A DNA stretch of 64,000 bases, taken from the NCBI GenBank assembly GCA_007120035.1, contig SKON01000115.1, forward strand, positions 1 through 64,000, in the 5' to 3' direction. Shown piece by piece: positions 28,201-36,042 of the stretch. This DNA is from Myxococcales bacterium (GTDB taxonomy: Bacteria; Myxococcota_A; Bradymonadia; Bradymonadales; Bradymonadaceae). Under the pieces are notes generated by a model that made no database searches, had not been told where the DNA came from, and saw nothing but the letters and a program-made list of their open reading frames with translations. Positions within the stretch are counted from its first letter, which is position 1. Each line of letters starts with the position of its first letter. The position numbers and the translations under genes were made by a program.

Positions 28201-28786
28201 CCCGGCCGATCTCGATCAGGGCCTGGTTGCACTTCTCCTGCTCCGGAAGGGCGTTGTCGATCAGCTCCAGGTAGTACCGATCGGCCCCCAGGAGATCTCG
28301 ATAACGGGCGGCGATCTCCACGGCCCGATCCCGGTGGCCGGCGAGGATCGCCTGGTTGACCTCTCCCCCGAGATCTCCGGAGAGGCAGATCAGACCGCCG
28401 CTGTGTTTCGCCAGGAGTTCAAAGTCGATCCGGGGTACCCCGGTGCGGGGATGGACTCCGTGCAACCAGGCCATGGAGTTCAAAATCAGTAGATTCCGAT
28501 ACCCCTCGGCGTTCATGGCCAGCGTCGTCAGGTGATAGCTCTTCGGCTCTGTCGACTCCTCGTAGGGAGCCGACGTCATATACATCTCGCACCCTATGAT
28601 CGACTTCAGCCCCGCCCTGGACGCTGCCTTCTGGAAATCTACGGCCCCATACAGGTTGCCGTGATCCGTCATCGCCACCGCCCCCATCCCCAGCTCGTTC
28701 ACCCGGCTCATCAGATCCGGGATCTTGATCGCCCCGTCCAGGAGGCTGTACTGAGTGTGGACGTGGAGGTGGACGAAGTCAGGCAT
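25220..28786 (-). CDS. dnaE: DNA polymerase III alpha subunit DnaE
   Basis: An 1188-residue replicative polymerase. The N-terminal PHP domain starts HLHVHTQYSLLDG with TDHGNLYG following. The catalytic aspartates are in SMPDFDIDF (near residue 415). GSGAGSLVAY, the thumb/fingers region, tandem helix-hairpin-helix (GVGAAVIEVIL) and a C-terminal OB fold (GRMAFVTLEDKTGEIEVIFF) are in the usual order. The length fits the DnaE1 type. The gene ends 179 bases before recA, which has its own promoter. Upstream, the ligase/CBS gene ends 33 bases before the dnaE start, so read-through is possible. Confidence 0.97.
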   Translation of the reverse strand: MPDFVHLHVHTQYSLLDGAIKIPDLMSRVNELGMGAVAMTDHGNLYGAVDFQKAASRAGLKSIIGCEMYMTSAPYEESTEPKSYHLTTLAMNAEGYRNLLILNSMAWLHGVHPRTGVPRIDFELLAKHSGGLICLSGDLGGEVNQAILAGHRDRAVEIAARYRDLLGADRYYLELIDNALPEQEKCNQALIEIGRELGVGLVATNDCHYVSREDARAHAVLMCIQLGKTVDIDRVMEHGVDQLYVRSPEEMWEAFSHVPEACENTVKIAEMCDLEIPLGEVYLPRYDVPEAFVEEREIDDPDQGIHEYFAHVAREGLEERFAEFDELGLTYDRELYEERLAEEIGIIQHMDFPGYFLIVWDFIQWSHEQGIPVGPGRGSGAGSLVAYSMRITDIDPIPYGLLFERFLNPERVSMPDFDIDFCMNRRGEVIDYVTQKYGEHNVGQIITYGQLKARACIKDVGRALNFSYGETDRIAKLVPEVVGISLDEALNQEKRLRELIEGDDRVSHLFEIALALENLNRQAGMHAAGLVISETPLWDFVPICRGANGELVTQYAKNEVEEAGLVKFDFLGLKTLTVIDDAIRLINQERSARGEEPFDLKAIPLDDSQVFKLISSGNTTGVFQLESSGFQELLRKLKPSSFEDIVAAVALYRPGPLGSGMVDDFIDRKHGRKKVEYPHPWLAEVLEPTYGVMVYQEQVMKTAQIMAGYTLGGADLLRRAMGKKKAEVMAQQKEIFVDGAVNEGVEQRKAEEVFDLMAYFAGYGFNKSHSAAYGLITYQTAYLKAHFPVEFMAALMTSDRDNTDKIVRFIHEAKGMGIEVLPPDVNESLLDFSVVDQKIRFGLAAIKGVGAAVIEVILEERRAGGPFGSLFDFCSRVDLKKLNKRSIEALVKAGAFDSIGPEVEERYIGAICASRASLFEAVENAVERGLRAQHDAAVGQSSLFGMMTEEARDDVLEETYPEVRPWSDRKLLNFEKELLGFYVTGHPLDRFEKELPLYGATPTERLTTDSTLRHRTDVAAAGVVSAMREISLKSGNGRMAFVTLEDKTGEIEVIFFSSTFEEYEEVVKSGVPILVKGSLQEEGDPENRTRRVRADEVYTLVSQREEKVRQIEVEIGVDRVKNGELDALKRVLGEHRGTCATTLVFELVTADGTGKAAMRLPEDYGTRPTEELMMSLERLFGRDSVRLR

Positions 28787-28819
28787 GGAGAGCCTCGTCG
28801 GGGCGATGGATGGGTTGAT

Positions 28820-30745
28820 TCAGGAGGCCTCGTCGGAGGCCGACAGCTTCTCTTTCAACAGGTCCCTGGCGAGGTCCATGAAGTCTCGCTCCGTGATGAT
28901 CCCGACCAGGCGCCCCTCCTTTACCACGGGCAGGCAGGAGATTCGATGCTCCGCCATCTTGGCGATCGCGTCCAAGCTCAGGGTGTCGGGCCCCACGGTG
29001 ATCACGTTCTTCTCCATGATCGACGACACCGGCACGGGCTCCTCCTCCCTCAGCTTGCCGCTGCTCAACAACCTCATCATCGTCCGGCGGGTCACCAGCC
29101 CCACCAGCCGGTGCTCGTTGTCCTCTACCGGCACATGGCGCAGGTGCTGCCAGTCCATCACGCTGGCCACCAGGTCGATCAGCTCGTCGGCATTGACGGT
29201 GATCAGATCCGTGGTCATGTACTGCTCCACCCGCAGGTAGTTGTCTCGCCAGGTGGTCCGTTCTTCCACGGTGGCCAGATCCCAGGTATGAACCGGATCT
29301 CCCACGGACTGCCGCTTCACCGCAGCGCTCGTGATCGCCCCCAGCTTCTCGCTCGTCGGCAGAGTGTGACTCAGCTTGTTGAAGGACTGCAAGAGCCAGC
29401 TCGCCCCGGTCCGCCGCAGCTTCACCCGCTCCTCGATGATCCCCAGGTAGCGATCGACCTCCTCGGAGCTGATCTTGGCGTTCAGCAGCGCCTCCCGAGC
29501 CAGGGGGATCAACGTAGAGTCGATCACCTCCCGGGCCGTCCCGGCCGTTCCGTCGATCCAGGTCATCGGTGCGTCCAACCCATGGCGAGCCGCCGCAAAG
29601 AAATTATGCCGGGCGTCATCAAAGGACATCTTGTCCCGGACGTCCGGATAGGCCTCCACCACCCCGGCCATCAGCCCGAACCAGAACGCTGCATTGGCCA
29701 CCTCATCCGCGGTGCTCGGCCCCGCAGGCAACACCCGATTCTCGATCCGCAGGTGAGGTTTGCCCTTGTAGATCCCGTAGCAGGGCCGATTCCACCGATA
29801 GATCGTCCCGTTGTGCAGGCAGAGGGCCTTCAGCCCGGGGATGTTGCCCCGCTCCAGCTCCTCGAAGGGATCCTCGTCGAGCTCCGTGGCAAAGAGCAGC
29901 CGGAACCGGGCGATATCCTCCCGGAACACCTCCAGCACAGAGTCGTCGATCCAACGGCTCCCGTAGGTCACCCGGGGGTTGTTCTCCCGCAGGTGATGCC
30001 GGGTGGGGCGAGTGTCGATGGACTGCTCCAAGAGCGCGATACGGGTCTCGTGCCACAGCCGCTTCCCAAACAAGAGCGGGCTGTTACAGGCCACGGCCAT
30101 CACCGGCGCCGACACCACGCTGGCGATGTTGTAGAGCTTGGCGAACTCCTCGGGTCCCACCTGGAAGTGCACCTGAAACGACGTATTGCAGGCCTCGAGC
30201 ATCACCGAGTCGTGCTTGACGATGAACTCGTCGGCCCCCTTGATGTAGAACTCGTAGTCACTCCCCCGCAGAGCGCTCAGAGCATCGTTCAGCGCTCGGT
30301 ACCGGGGATTCGGGGTCATGCTCTCCATGCTCAGGTCCGACTTCTGCAAGGTCGGCAGGATCCCCATCAGCGCCACGTGGCCCCCCTCGGCGGCGGCTGC
30401 CTCCCGGGCCATCCCGGTCAACTCCGAGAGCTGCCTCTCCATCTCCTGCAGGCACCCGTCTCCAAAGAGGAGGGGCGGCAGGTTGAACTCCAGGTTGAAG
30501 ATCGCCAGCTCCGTGGTGAACCGATCGTCCTGGAGTCGGTCGAGCATCTTCAACGCCAGCGGCGCCGGGCGATAGCTGGAGTCCAAGAGAAAGAGCTCCT
30601 GCTCCGCCCCGATCCGGCGCACCCCGGTCTCGATCATCCCATCGTCGAGCATCTTCTCCAGGGCCTGCACGTCTCGAAGCAGTCGCCGCATGAAATGCCG
30701 CTTCTCCTGCCCACCCCGCGTGCCCGTTACGTCGTGTTCACCCAT
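28820..30745 (-). CDS. Glutamate-cysteine ligase-like (GCS2) protein fused to two CBS domains
   Basis: A 641-residue fusion. Residues about 1-440 resemble the GCS2/YbdK family of ATP-dependent carboxylate-amine ligases: GAEQELFLLD carries the catalytic glutamates, with NTSFQVHFQVGPEE and HLRIENRVLPAGPS also typical. Residues about 505-635 are a CBS pair: YMTTDLITVNADELIDL, then SIMEKNVITVGPDTLSLDAIAKMAEHRISCLPVV and GIITERDFMDLA. CBS pairs usually bind adenine nucleotides, so allosteric control of amide-bond formation by energy charge is inferred. The true substrate is unknown. GGAG lies eight bases before the ATG, and a -10-like TACAAT is seen at 30776-30771. Confidence 0.82.
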   Translation of the reverse strand: MGEHDVTGTRGGQEKRHFMRRLLRDVQALEKMLDDGMIETGVRRIGAEQELFLLDSSYRPAPLALKMLDRLQDDRFTTELAIFNLEFNLPPLLFGDGCLQEMERQLSELTGMAREAAAAEGGHVALMGILPTLQKSDLSMESMTPNPRYRALNDALSALRGSDYEFYIKGADEFIVKHDSVMLEACNTSFQVHFQVGPEEFAKLYNIASVVSAPVMAVACNSPLLFGKRLWHETRIALLEQSIDTRPTRHHLRENNPRVTYGSRWIDDSVLEVFREDIARFRLLFATELDEDPFEELERGNIPGLKALCLHNGTIYRWNRPCYGIYKGKPHLRIENRVLPAGPSTADEVANAAFWFGLMAGVVEAYPDVRDKMSFDDARHNFFAAARHGLDAPMTWIDGTAGTAREVIDSTLIPLAREALLNAKISSEEVDRYLGIIEERVKLRRTGASWLLQSFNKLSHTLPTSEKLGAITSAAVKRQSVGDPVHTWDLATVEERTTWRDNYLRVEQYMTTDLITVNADELIDLVASVMDWQHLRHVPVEDNEHRLVGLVTRRTMMRLLSSGKLREEEPVPVSSIMEKNVITVGPDTLSLDAIAKMAEHRISCLPVVKEGRLVGIITERDFMDLARDLLKEKLSASDEAS

Positions 30746-30828
30746 TCGCTGGACTCCATGGCGTTACCGAATTGTACGATCCGACGAAATGTAACAGGGA
30801 GTTCGCTCCCCCCACAAGGCGCAATGAC

Positions 30829-31392
30829 TCACCGCCCCACCCCGGCTCGGCGCTGTACCACGCTCCGGAGCCGGTCTTCATCGTGGAGACCGGCCTGCTG
30901 GTACAACACCTTCCCCTCCTCATCGATCAACACCAACGTCGGGATGCTCCGCACCCCATACAGGGCCCGGACTCGCCCGTCGTCCAAGAGCGTCGGCTTG
31001 TCCTCGAGGCCCACAGACCGCAGAAACCCGTCGACCCGGGCCTCCCGGCCGTCGGCGTAGTCGTCGGTGTTCACCGACAGGATCACCAGCTCTTCTCCGA
31101 AGTCCGGATCCTCTCCCAGCGTCTTCAGCGCCGGCATCTGCTCCCGACAGGGGGGACACCAGGTCGCCCAGAAGTCGATGAGCACCACCTGACCCCGATA
31201 CTCCGACAGGCTCATCGTCTCTTCGGTGCCCATCACGGGGAGCTCGAAGTCCGGGGCCTCCCGGCTGGAAAAGATGTCGAAGTCTCCACCGAAGAAGAGA
31301 AAGAGGTTCATCCCCAGCACGAACGCCAGCCCGGCGATCACCACCACCACCACCAGATCCCGCCGCAACGACGGCTGTTCAGAACCATTCAT
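30829..31392 (-). CDS. TlpA/ResA-type membrane-anchored thioredoxin
   Basis: A 187-residue protein. One N-terminal membrane anchor (LVVVVVIAGLAFVLGMNLFLFF) leads to an extracytoplasmic thioredoxin fold. The redox site is WCPPC in DFWATWCPPCREQ, the TlpA/ResA signature, and the cis-proline region is SIPTLVLIDEEG. Such proteins reduce disulphides outside the cytoplasm, for instance in cytochrome c maturation. It begins right after the solute-binding lipoprotein (three bases between), so the two are probably co-transcribed. No ccm or cyc genes are near. Confidence 0.88.
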   Translation of the reverse strand: MNGSEQPSLRRDLVVVVVIAGLAFVLGMNLFLFFGGDFDIFSSREAPDFELPVMGTEETMSLSEYRGQVVLIDFWATWCPPCREQMPALKTLGEDPDFGEELVILSVNTDDYADGREARVDGFLRSVGLEDKPTLLDDGRVRALYGVRSIPTLVLIDEEGKVLYQQAGLHDEDRLRSVVQRRAGVGR

Positions 31393-31395
31393 CTC

Positions 31396-32955
31396 TTACG
31401 GCCTTGGTGCCGGTCGGACCACCCGCAACGCGCCAAACCGCGCGTTCGGCGTCGTGTAATACCCCTCCGTGCCCTTCCGGAGGATCGCGATATTGTCTTC
31501 GTGCCACAGGGACACGTAGGGCAACTCCTCAGCCAGGATCTGCTGCACCTCCCCGTAGATCGCCCGTCGCTTCTCCCGATCTTCTTCGCGCTGCCCCTGG
31601 TCCAGGAGCTCGTCGACCCGGGCGTTGGAGTAGGCTCCCCGGTTCGCCCCGGCCGCCCGATGCTCCGGGGTGGGGATGTTCGAGGAGTGGAAGATCCAAT
31701 GGTAGAGATGGGGCTCTCCCACGGAGGGCCACTGCAAGGTGGTCACGTGAAAGTTCCGGCTCCGAATATCGTCAAAGAAGGTCCCCCACTCGAAGGAACG
31801 GACCCGCACGGCGATCCCCACCTCTCCGAGCTGCTGGCCGATCAACTCCGCCAGAGACCGCCGAAACTTGCTCGCCGACACCTTGAACTCGATCTCAAAC
31901 CGAGGCTCCCCGTCCACCGACGGGTATCCCGCCTCGTCCAAGAGCTCCCGAGCCCGATCGGGATCGAAGTCAAAGACCATCACGTCCGGCTCGTAGGCCC
32001 AATGATCAGGGGGCAACATCCCCGTCGACAGCCGGGCGGCCCCCCGGAACTTGTACTCGATGATCCGCTCCCGATCGATGGCATGGGCGATGGCCTGACG
32101 AACCTTCTCCTCTCCCAAAATCGGGTGCTCCAGGTTGAACGCCAGATAGGTGTACTTGAACGAGGGCGCCGTCTGGATCTCCAGCCGGTCCGACCGCTCC
32201 ACCACGGGGATCATCAGGGGTGAGACGGCGTTCTGTAAGAGATCCGCCGAGTTCCCCAGGAGTGCCAGGAGACGGGCGTTGTCATCGCGGACCACTCGAA
32301 ACACGAGCCGCTGAATCTCGGGTGCCCCGTCGAAGTGATCCGCAAACGACGCGAACTCAAACCGCAGGTCTCCGTCGCGCCGCACGAACCGGAACGGCCC
32401 GGCTCCCACGGGATCTCCCTCGCACTCACTGCGTCCTGCGCAGAGATGGCGAGGCACAATCCCCATGGAGAGATCCGTAATGAACGGGGCGTGGGGCTCC
32501 TTCAGGGTGATCACGAACCGGTGGTCGTCGATCACCTCGAAGGTCTCGATCCTTCGGGTCAACCCGGCATAGGGCGACCGCACCTCCTCACTGTCGAGCT
32601 CCATATAGGTGTACTCCACGTCCCGCACCGTCACGGGTTCCCCGTCGTGGAAGACCGCGTCGTCTCTGAGCCACACCTCGTAGGTCACCCCGTCGACCTG
32701 CACGATCTCACGGGCCAACCGCATCTCCATCGACCCATCGGCTGTGTCCGTGGAGATCAGCCCTTCGTGCAACAACGCCACCAGCTTCGCGCTGGCGTCG
32801 GTGGTCGCGAACCGGGGATCCAATCCCCGCGGCGAGGAGTCCATCAGGACCACGAAGGCGTCCCCCTCGTCGATGGTCTGCTGGCAGGAGTGACATCCCG
32901 TCACCGTCCACAGACACAGGGCCATCAAGATCGTGAAATTCTTCGCTCTCGTCAC
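31396..32955 (-). CDS. Family 5 solute-binding lipoprotein (peptide/nickel type)
   Basis: A 519-residue lipoprotein with lipobox Val-Thr-Gly-Cys (Cys21). The fold matches SBP_bac_5: early RGLDPRFATTDASAKLVALLHEGL, then YEVWLRDDAVFHDGEPVTVRDVEYTY and GAGPFRF, and late VRQAIAHAIDRERII with the FDPDRARELLDEAGY block. These bind oligopeptides, nickel or similar ligands for an ABC importer. No permease or ATPase gene is adjacent, so it is an orphan receptor that must share a transporter or act otherwise. The start is a GTG with only a weak GAGAAAG site. An out-of-frame ATG overlaps it by one base. Confidence 0.85.
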   Translation of the reverse strand: MTRAKNFTILMALCLWTVTGCHSCQQTIDEGDAFVVLMDSSPRGLDPRFATTDASAKLVALLHEGLISTDTADGSMEMRLAREIVQVDGVTYEVWLRDDAVFHDGEPVTVRDVEYTYMELDSEEVRSPYAGLTRRIETFEVIDDHRFVITLKEPHAPFITDLSMGIVPRHLCAGRSECEGDPVGAGPFRFVRRDGDLRFEFASFADHFDGAPEIQRLVFRVVRDDNARLLALLGNSADLLQNAVSPLMIPVVERSDRLEIQTAPSFKYTYLAFNLEHPILGEEKVRQAIAHAIDRERIIEYKFRGAARLSTGMLPPDHWAYEPDVMVFDFDPDRARELLDEAGYPSVDGEPRFEIEFKVSASKFRRSLAELIGQQLGEVGIAVRVRSFEWGTFFDDIRSRNFHVTTLQWPSVGEPHLYHWIFHSSNIPTPEHRAAGANRGAYSNARVDELLDQGQREEDREKRRAIYGEVQQILAEELPYVSLWHEDNIAILRKGTEGYYTTPNARFGALRVVRPAPRP

Positions 32956-33083
32956 ATCTGCGCCGCTTTCTCAGCTCTGCTCATCGTCGGGACATCCCGA
33001 CGCCACGATAGGTCCAAACCACTCGTCAAATCAACACCTGACCCCTCCCCTGAGAAGATCAAATAGTTGCTCTTCCTCCATTC

Positions 33084-33099
33084 TGGCACGAAGTTTGTA
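33084..33099 (+). promoter_or_regulatory. Sigma54-like -24/-12 element
   Basis: TGGCACG at 33084-33090, four bases, then TTGTA at 33095-33099 match the sigma54 consensus (TGGCACG-N4-TTGCW) except for T in place of C in the -12 GC. It lies about 37 bases before the start of the small membrane protein gene. No enhancer-binding regulator is nearby. Confidence 0.4.
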
Positions 33100-33135
33100 T
33101 TACACATACTGCGTGACATCGACCCGGGAGTCCCC

Positions 33136-33516
33136 ATGAGCACACCTGCACACCTTCTGCTCTCTCTACCTGCCACCGTCTTCCCCGACGTTCCCGGGGC
33201 CGCTGTCGCTACCTACACCGTCGCCTCTCTTTTGGCAGTCCTGATGACGGCCCTCGTGATCTCTCTTGTGCTACGGTTCGTCGAGCTCATCGGGCTCTTG
33301 CCCTCTCACCGATCGTTTCTGCTGCGTCAGCGTTTGCGGACCCTCTTCGGGGCCTCCTTCTTGCTGGCCCTGATCACCCCCTTCGTGGCCCTTCACTTCT
33401 CCATGACCAGCCTCATCGTCTTTGTCGGCGCCTCGGGGATCCTCATCACCGCCTGGGTGTGGGCTGCGACGCCCCCGGACCTCGATCTCGACATGGGCTC
33501 CGACGCCCTCGGGTAG
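33136..33516 (+). CDS. Small hypothetical membrane protein
   Basis: A 126-residue protein with three predicted membrane spans: TYTVASLLAVLMTALVISLVL, FGASFLLALITPFVALHF and SLIVFVGASGILITAWVWA. It has a short loop (SHRSFLLRQRLR) and an acidic end. I do not recognise the family. The ATG at 33136 is favoured by GGGAG five bases upstream, and an open frame back to 33067 would cover the sigma54-like element. It is a single gene, convergent with the DUF1499 gene. Confidence 0.55.
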   Translation: MSTPAHLLLSLPATVFPDVPGAAVATYTVASLLAVLMTALVISLVLRFVELIGLLPSHRSFLLRQRLRTLFGASFLLALITPFVALHFSMTSLIVFVGASGILITAWVWAATPPDLDLDMGSDALG

Positions 33517-33540
33517 GACCTCTCCGATCTCGGGGTATCT

Positions 33541-34071
33541 CTACTCCAGATCTTCTCCCGGCCCCTCGTCCTCGTCCCCCTCCTCATCGCCTTCCACGGC
33601 CTCCTCGTCTTCCTCTCCCCGATGGGGCTCGAACTTCACGGCTCCCAGCCGATCGTCGAGCTCCCCGAAAAACTCCTCGATGTTCCGGGCGTTCTGCCCC
33701 AGATCATTCTTCCCCACCCGCGAAGCGCTCCGCAGATGCACCTGTGCGACGAACTCCGTCACGGGCTCCACCCGGATCGTCACGTCATCGACAAACCGAA
33801 ACGTCCGGGTCGTCCGCTCCGCCTCCACCTGCCGGCGGGCTCGGTCCACCTCCACCACCTCCCACCGATCCAGGGCCTCGACCACGGCTTCCACCTCGTC
33901 GAGGATTCGGTCCGGCTCCGCCGTGTAGTACTGGGGTTGAATCTCGGGGTACTCCGGCGTCGCCCCGGTCTCCACCTCGTTGATCATTGGATACACACAG
34001 GCCGTGACGATCATCGCCACCACCAGCACCAGCGCCACTCCCCCGATCACGGTGTAGAGGATCTTCTTCAC
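33541..34071 (-). CDS. DUF1499 family membrane-anchored protein
   Basis: A 176-residue protein with one N-terminal hydrophobic anchor (VIGGVALVLVVAMIVTACVYP). Although VTAC could mimic a lipobox, the following residues fit a plain anchor. The mature part carries the DUF1499 landmarks: TRTFRFVDDVTIRVEP and RSASRVGKNDLGQNARNIEEFF. The end is a strongly acidic tail. The function of the family is unknown. The GTG start overlaps the stop of the GspE/PilB-type gene (GTGA), so translation is coupled to it. Confidence 0.82.
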   Translation of the reverse strand: MKKILYTVIGGVALVLVVAMIVTACVYPMINEVETGATPEYPEIQPQYYTAEPDRILDEVEAVVEALDRWEVVEVDRARRQVEAERTTRTFRFVDDVTIRVEPVTEFVAQVHLRSASRVGKNDLGQNARNIEEFFGELDDRLGAVKFEPHRGEEDEEAVEGDEEGDEDEGPGEDLE

Positions 34072-35882
34072 GTCGAGTCCGATACTACGGTTAGTACTTC
34101 CTCAAAGGTCGTCTGGCCCTGTGCCATCTTCTTGATCGCCCCTTCCCGCAGGGACATCATCCCGTTGGCCCTGGCTTGCCGACGGATCTCCGGAGCCGTC
34201 GCCCGCTCGCTGATCAACTTTCTCACTACATCGTCGACAGTCAACATCTCGAACACCGCCGTCCGTCCGTAGTACCCCGTGCCCCGACACCGCACACATC
34301 CTCGACCGTAGGCCACGGGCAGGCTGGCCTGGGACCGGGCCGGCAGCTTGATCTCCAGCAGGCTGATTTGCTCCGGCGTCAGCTCCGTCTTCGTCTTGCA
34401 CTTCTTGCAAATCTTTCGCAAGAGCCGCTGAGCCATCACCCCCACCAGGGTGGAGGACAACAAGAAGGGCTCCACCCCCAGATCGAGCAATCGGGTCACC
34501 GCCGACGACGTGTCGTTGGTGTGGAGCGTGGAGAACACCTGGTGACCCGTCAGCGCTGCCTGGGTGGCCATGGATGCCGTCTCCCCGTCCCGGATCTCCC
34601 CGAGCATGATGATGTCCGGGTCCTGCCGCAAGATCGTCCGCAGCGCCGTGGCGAAGGTCACGTCGATCCGGCGCTGCACCAGCACCTGATTGAACTCCTG
34701 GTAGACCATCTCGATCGGGTCTTCCACGGTGGTGATGTTCACGTCCGGGCCGGCCAGCTCCTTCAGAGTGGAGTACAGGGTCGTGGTCTTCCCGCTCCCC
34801 GTCGGCCCCGTGACCAGGATCATCCCATGGGGACGATGGATGAAGTCTCGCCAGGTCTTCAGATCGTCTCCAAAGAACCCGATATGCTCCAGATCCTGGA
34901 TCAGATCCTGAGGGTCGAAGATCCGGATCACCGCCTTCTCCCCGAAGGCCACGGGAAGCGTCGACACCCGCAGCTCGATCTCGGAGCCGCTCCGCTCGAT
35001 CTTGATCCGCCCGTCCTGGGGCTTTCGCTTCTCGGCGATGTCCATCCGGGCCAGCATCTTGATCCGGCTCACCAGCGCCGGGTGGATGGCCCGGGGGAAG
35101 TCGTAGATCCCGTGGAGGACCCCGTCGATCCGCAACCGCACCAGCGACTTCTCCCGTTTGGGCTCCATGTGGATATCGCTGGCCCGCTGCTCAAAGGCGT
35201 AGTGGAGCAGGTACTCCACGGCGTTGATGATCGGCCGATCCGTCGCCTCGATCTGGCTGACGTCCTTCAGCCGAATGAACTGCTCCAGGTTCCCCAGATC
35301 GATGCCCAGGGTCACCTCTTCTTCGGCGGCCGTGATCGACGACCGCAGCCCGTACACCTCGGCGATGATCCGAAGGATGTCGCTCTTGGCGCTCACCACC
35401 AGGCTCAAGTCACCCGGAAGCAGGGTCCGCAGCTCGTGCCGGAGATGAACGTCGTAGGGGTTATCCAGGGCGATCACCACTCGCCCGTCCTCTCGACGGA
35501 GGGCCACGCAGCTATGGCGCGCCGCGAAGGGCCGGCTCATCGTCTTGGCGATGAGCTCCATATCCAGCTCCAGAGGATCGGGCTTTTCGAAGGGCAGCCC
35601 CGCGTCGTCTGCCACGGACGCCATGATCCCATCCTCGTCCAGGACCTCCCCATCGGGTTTTCGGAACTCCAGCCGAGCCACCACCTCCGCCGGCGTCACG
35701 GCGTACCGGGACCGCCGACGCCCCTGCAGACCCCGCACCTTTTCCTGCAAGATCTCCGCCCGCACCGCGGACTCCTGCTCCCGGGCCTGCTTCGCCTGGG
35801 TCTCCGTGATCAATCCCCGATCCAGGAGCACCCTCGTCAGGTACTCCACGTTGTAGTCGATGAATTCGGTGGCGAGGACCAT
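34068..35882 (-). CDS. GspE/PilB-type secretion or pilus assembly ATPase
   Basis: A 604-residue ATPase. The N-terminus (LTRVLLDRGLITETQAKQAREQE and GLPFEKPDPLELDMELIAK) resembles MshEN/GspE N-domains, which in relatives can bind cyclic di-GMP. The core has Walker A GPTGSGKTTT, Asp box (TVEDPIEMVYQEFNQ), Walker B (DPDIIMLGEIRD), His box (TGHQVFSTLHTNDTSSAVTRL) and the tetracysteine zinc site (CKKC and CVRC). It powers pilus extension or type II secretion. The gene is isolated from other pil or gsp genes, so the system it serves is undecided. The ATG at 35882 follows GAGG by seven bases, and the frame extends to 36152 without support. Confidence 0.9.
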   Translation of the reverse strand: MVLATEFIDYNVEYLTRVLLDRGLITETQAKQAREQESAVRAEILQEKVRGLQGRRRSRYAVTPAEVVARLEFRKPDGEVLDEDGIMASVADDAGLPFEKPDPLELDMELIAKTMSRPFAARHSCVALRREDGRVVIALDNPYDVHLRHELRTLLPGDLSLVVSAKSDILRIIAEVYGLRSSITAAEEEVTLGIDLGNLEQFIRLKDVSQIEATDRPIINAVEYLLHYAFEQRASDIHMEPKREKSLVRLRIDGVLHGIYDFPRAIHPALVSRIKMLARMDIAEKRKPQDGRIKIERSGSEIELRVSTLPVAFGEKAVIRIFDPQDLIQDLEHIGFFGDDLKTWRDFIHRPHGMILVTGPTGSGKTTTLYSTLKELAGPDVNITTVEDPIEMVYQEFNQVLVQRRIDVTFATALRTILRQDPDIIMLGEIRDGETASMATQAALTGHQVFSTLHTNDTSSAVTRLLDLGVEPFLLSSTLVGVMAQRLLRKICKKCKTKTELTPEQISLLEIKLPARSQASLPVAYGRGCVRCRGTGYYGRTAVFEMLTVDDVVRKLISERATAPEIRRQARANGMMSLREGAIKKMAQGQTTFEEVLTVVSDST

Positions 35883-36042
35883 CGCCGGGCCTCGTCGAAA
35901 GGGGCCAATGAAACTCCGATCACTGTAGGTCGAGCACCGCACCGGGGCAAGAAATTCCCCCCTCCCGAGTGTGCTCCACGGTGATCGGTTGGTCCGCAGT
36001 CCGGAGCGGGCCTTGGCCCGCTGCGGAATTGCAAAGCCCCCT

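Noticed and set aside
28532-31060. Very long plus-strand open frame (842 codons) opposite the ligase/CBS gene
   Set aside because: Antisense shadow of a well-supported gene in high-GC DNA: His/Leu/Pro/Arg-rich translation without any domain.
34176-35984. 602-codon plus-strand open frame opposite the GspE/PilB-type gene
   Set aside because: Antisense to a clear ATPase with all motifs; no ribosome-binding site or domain.
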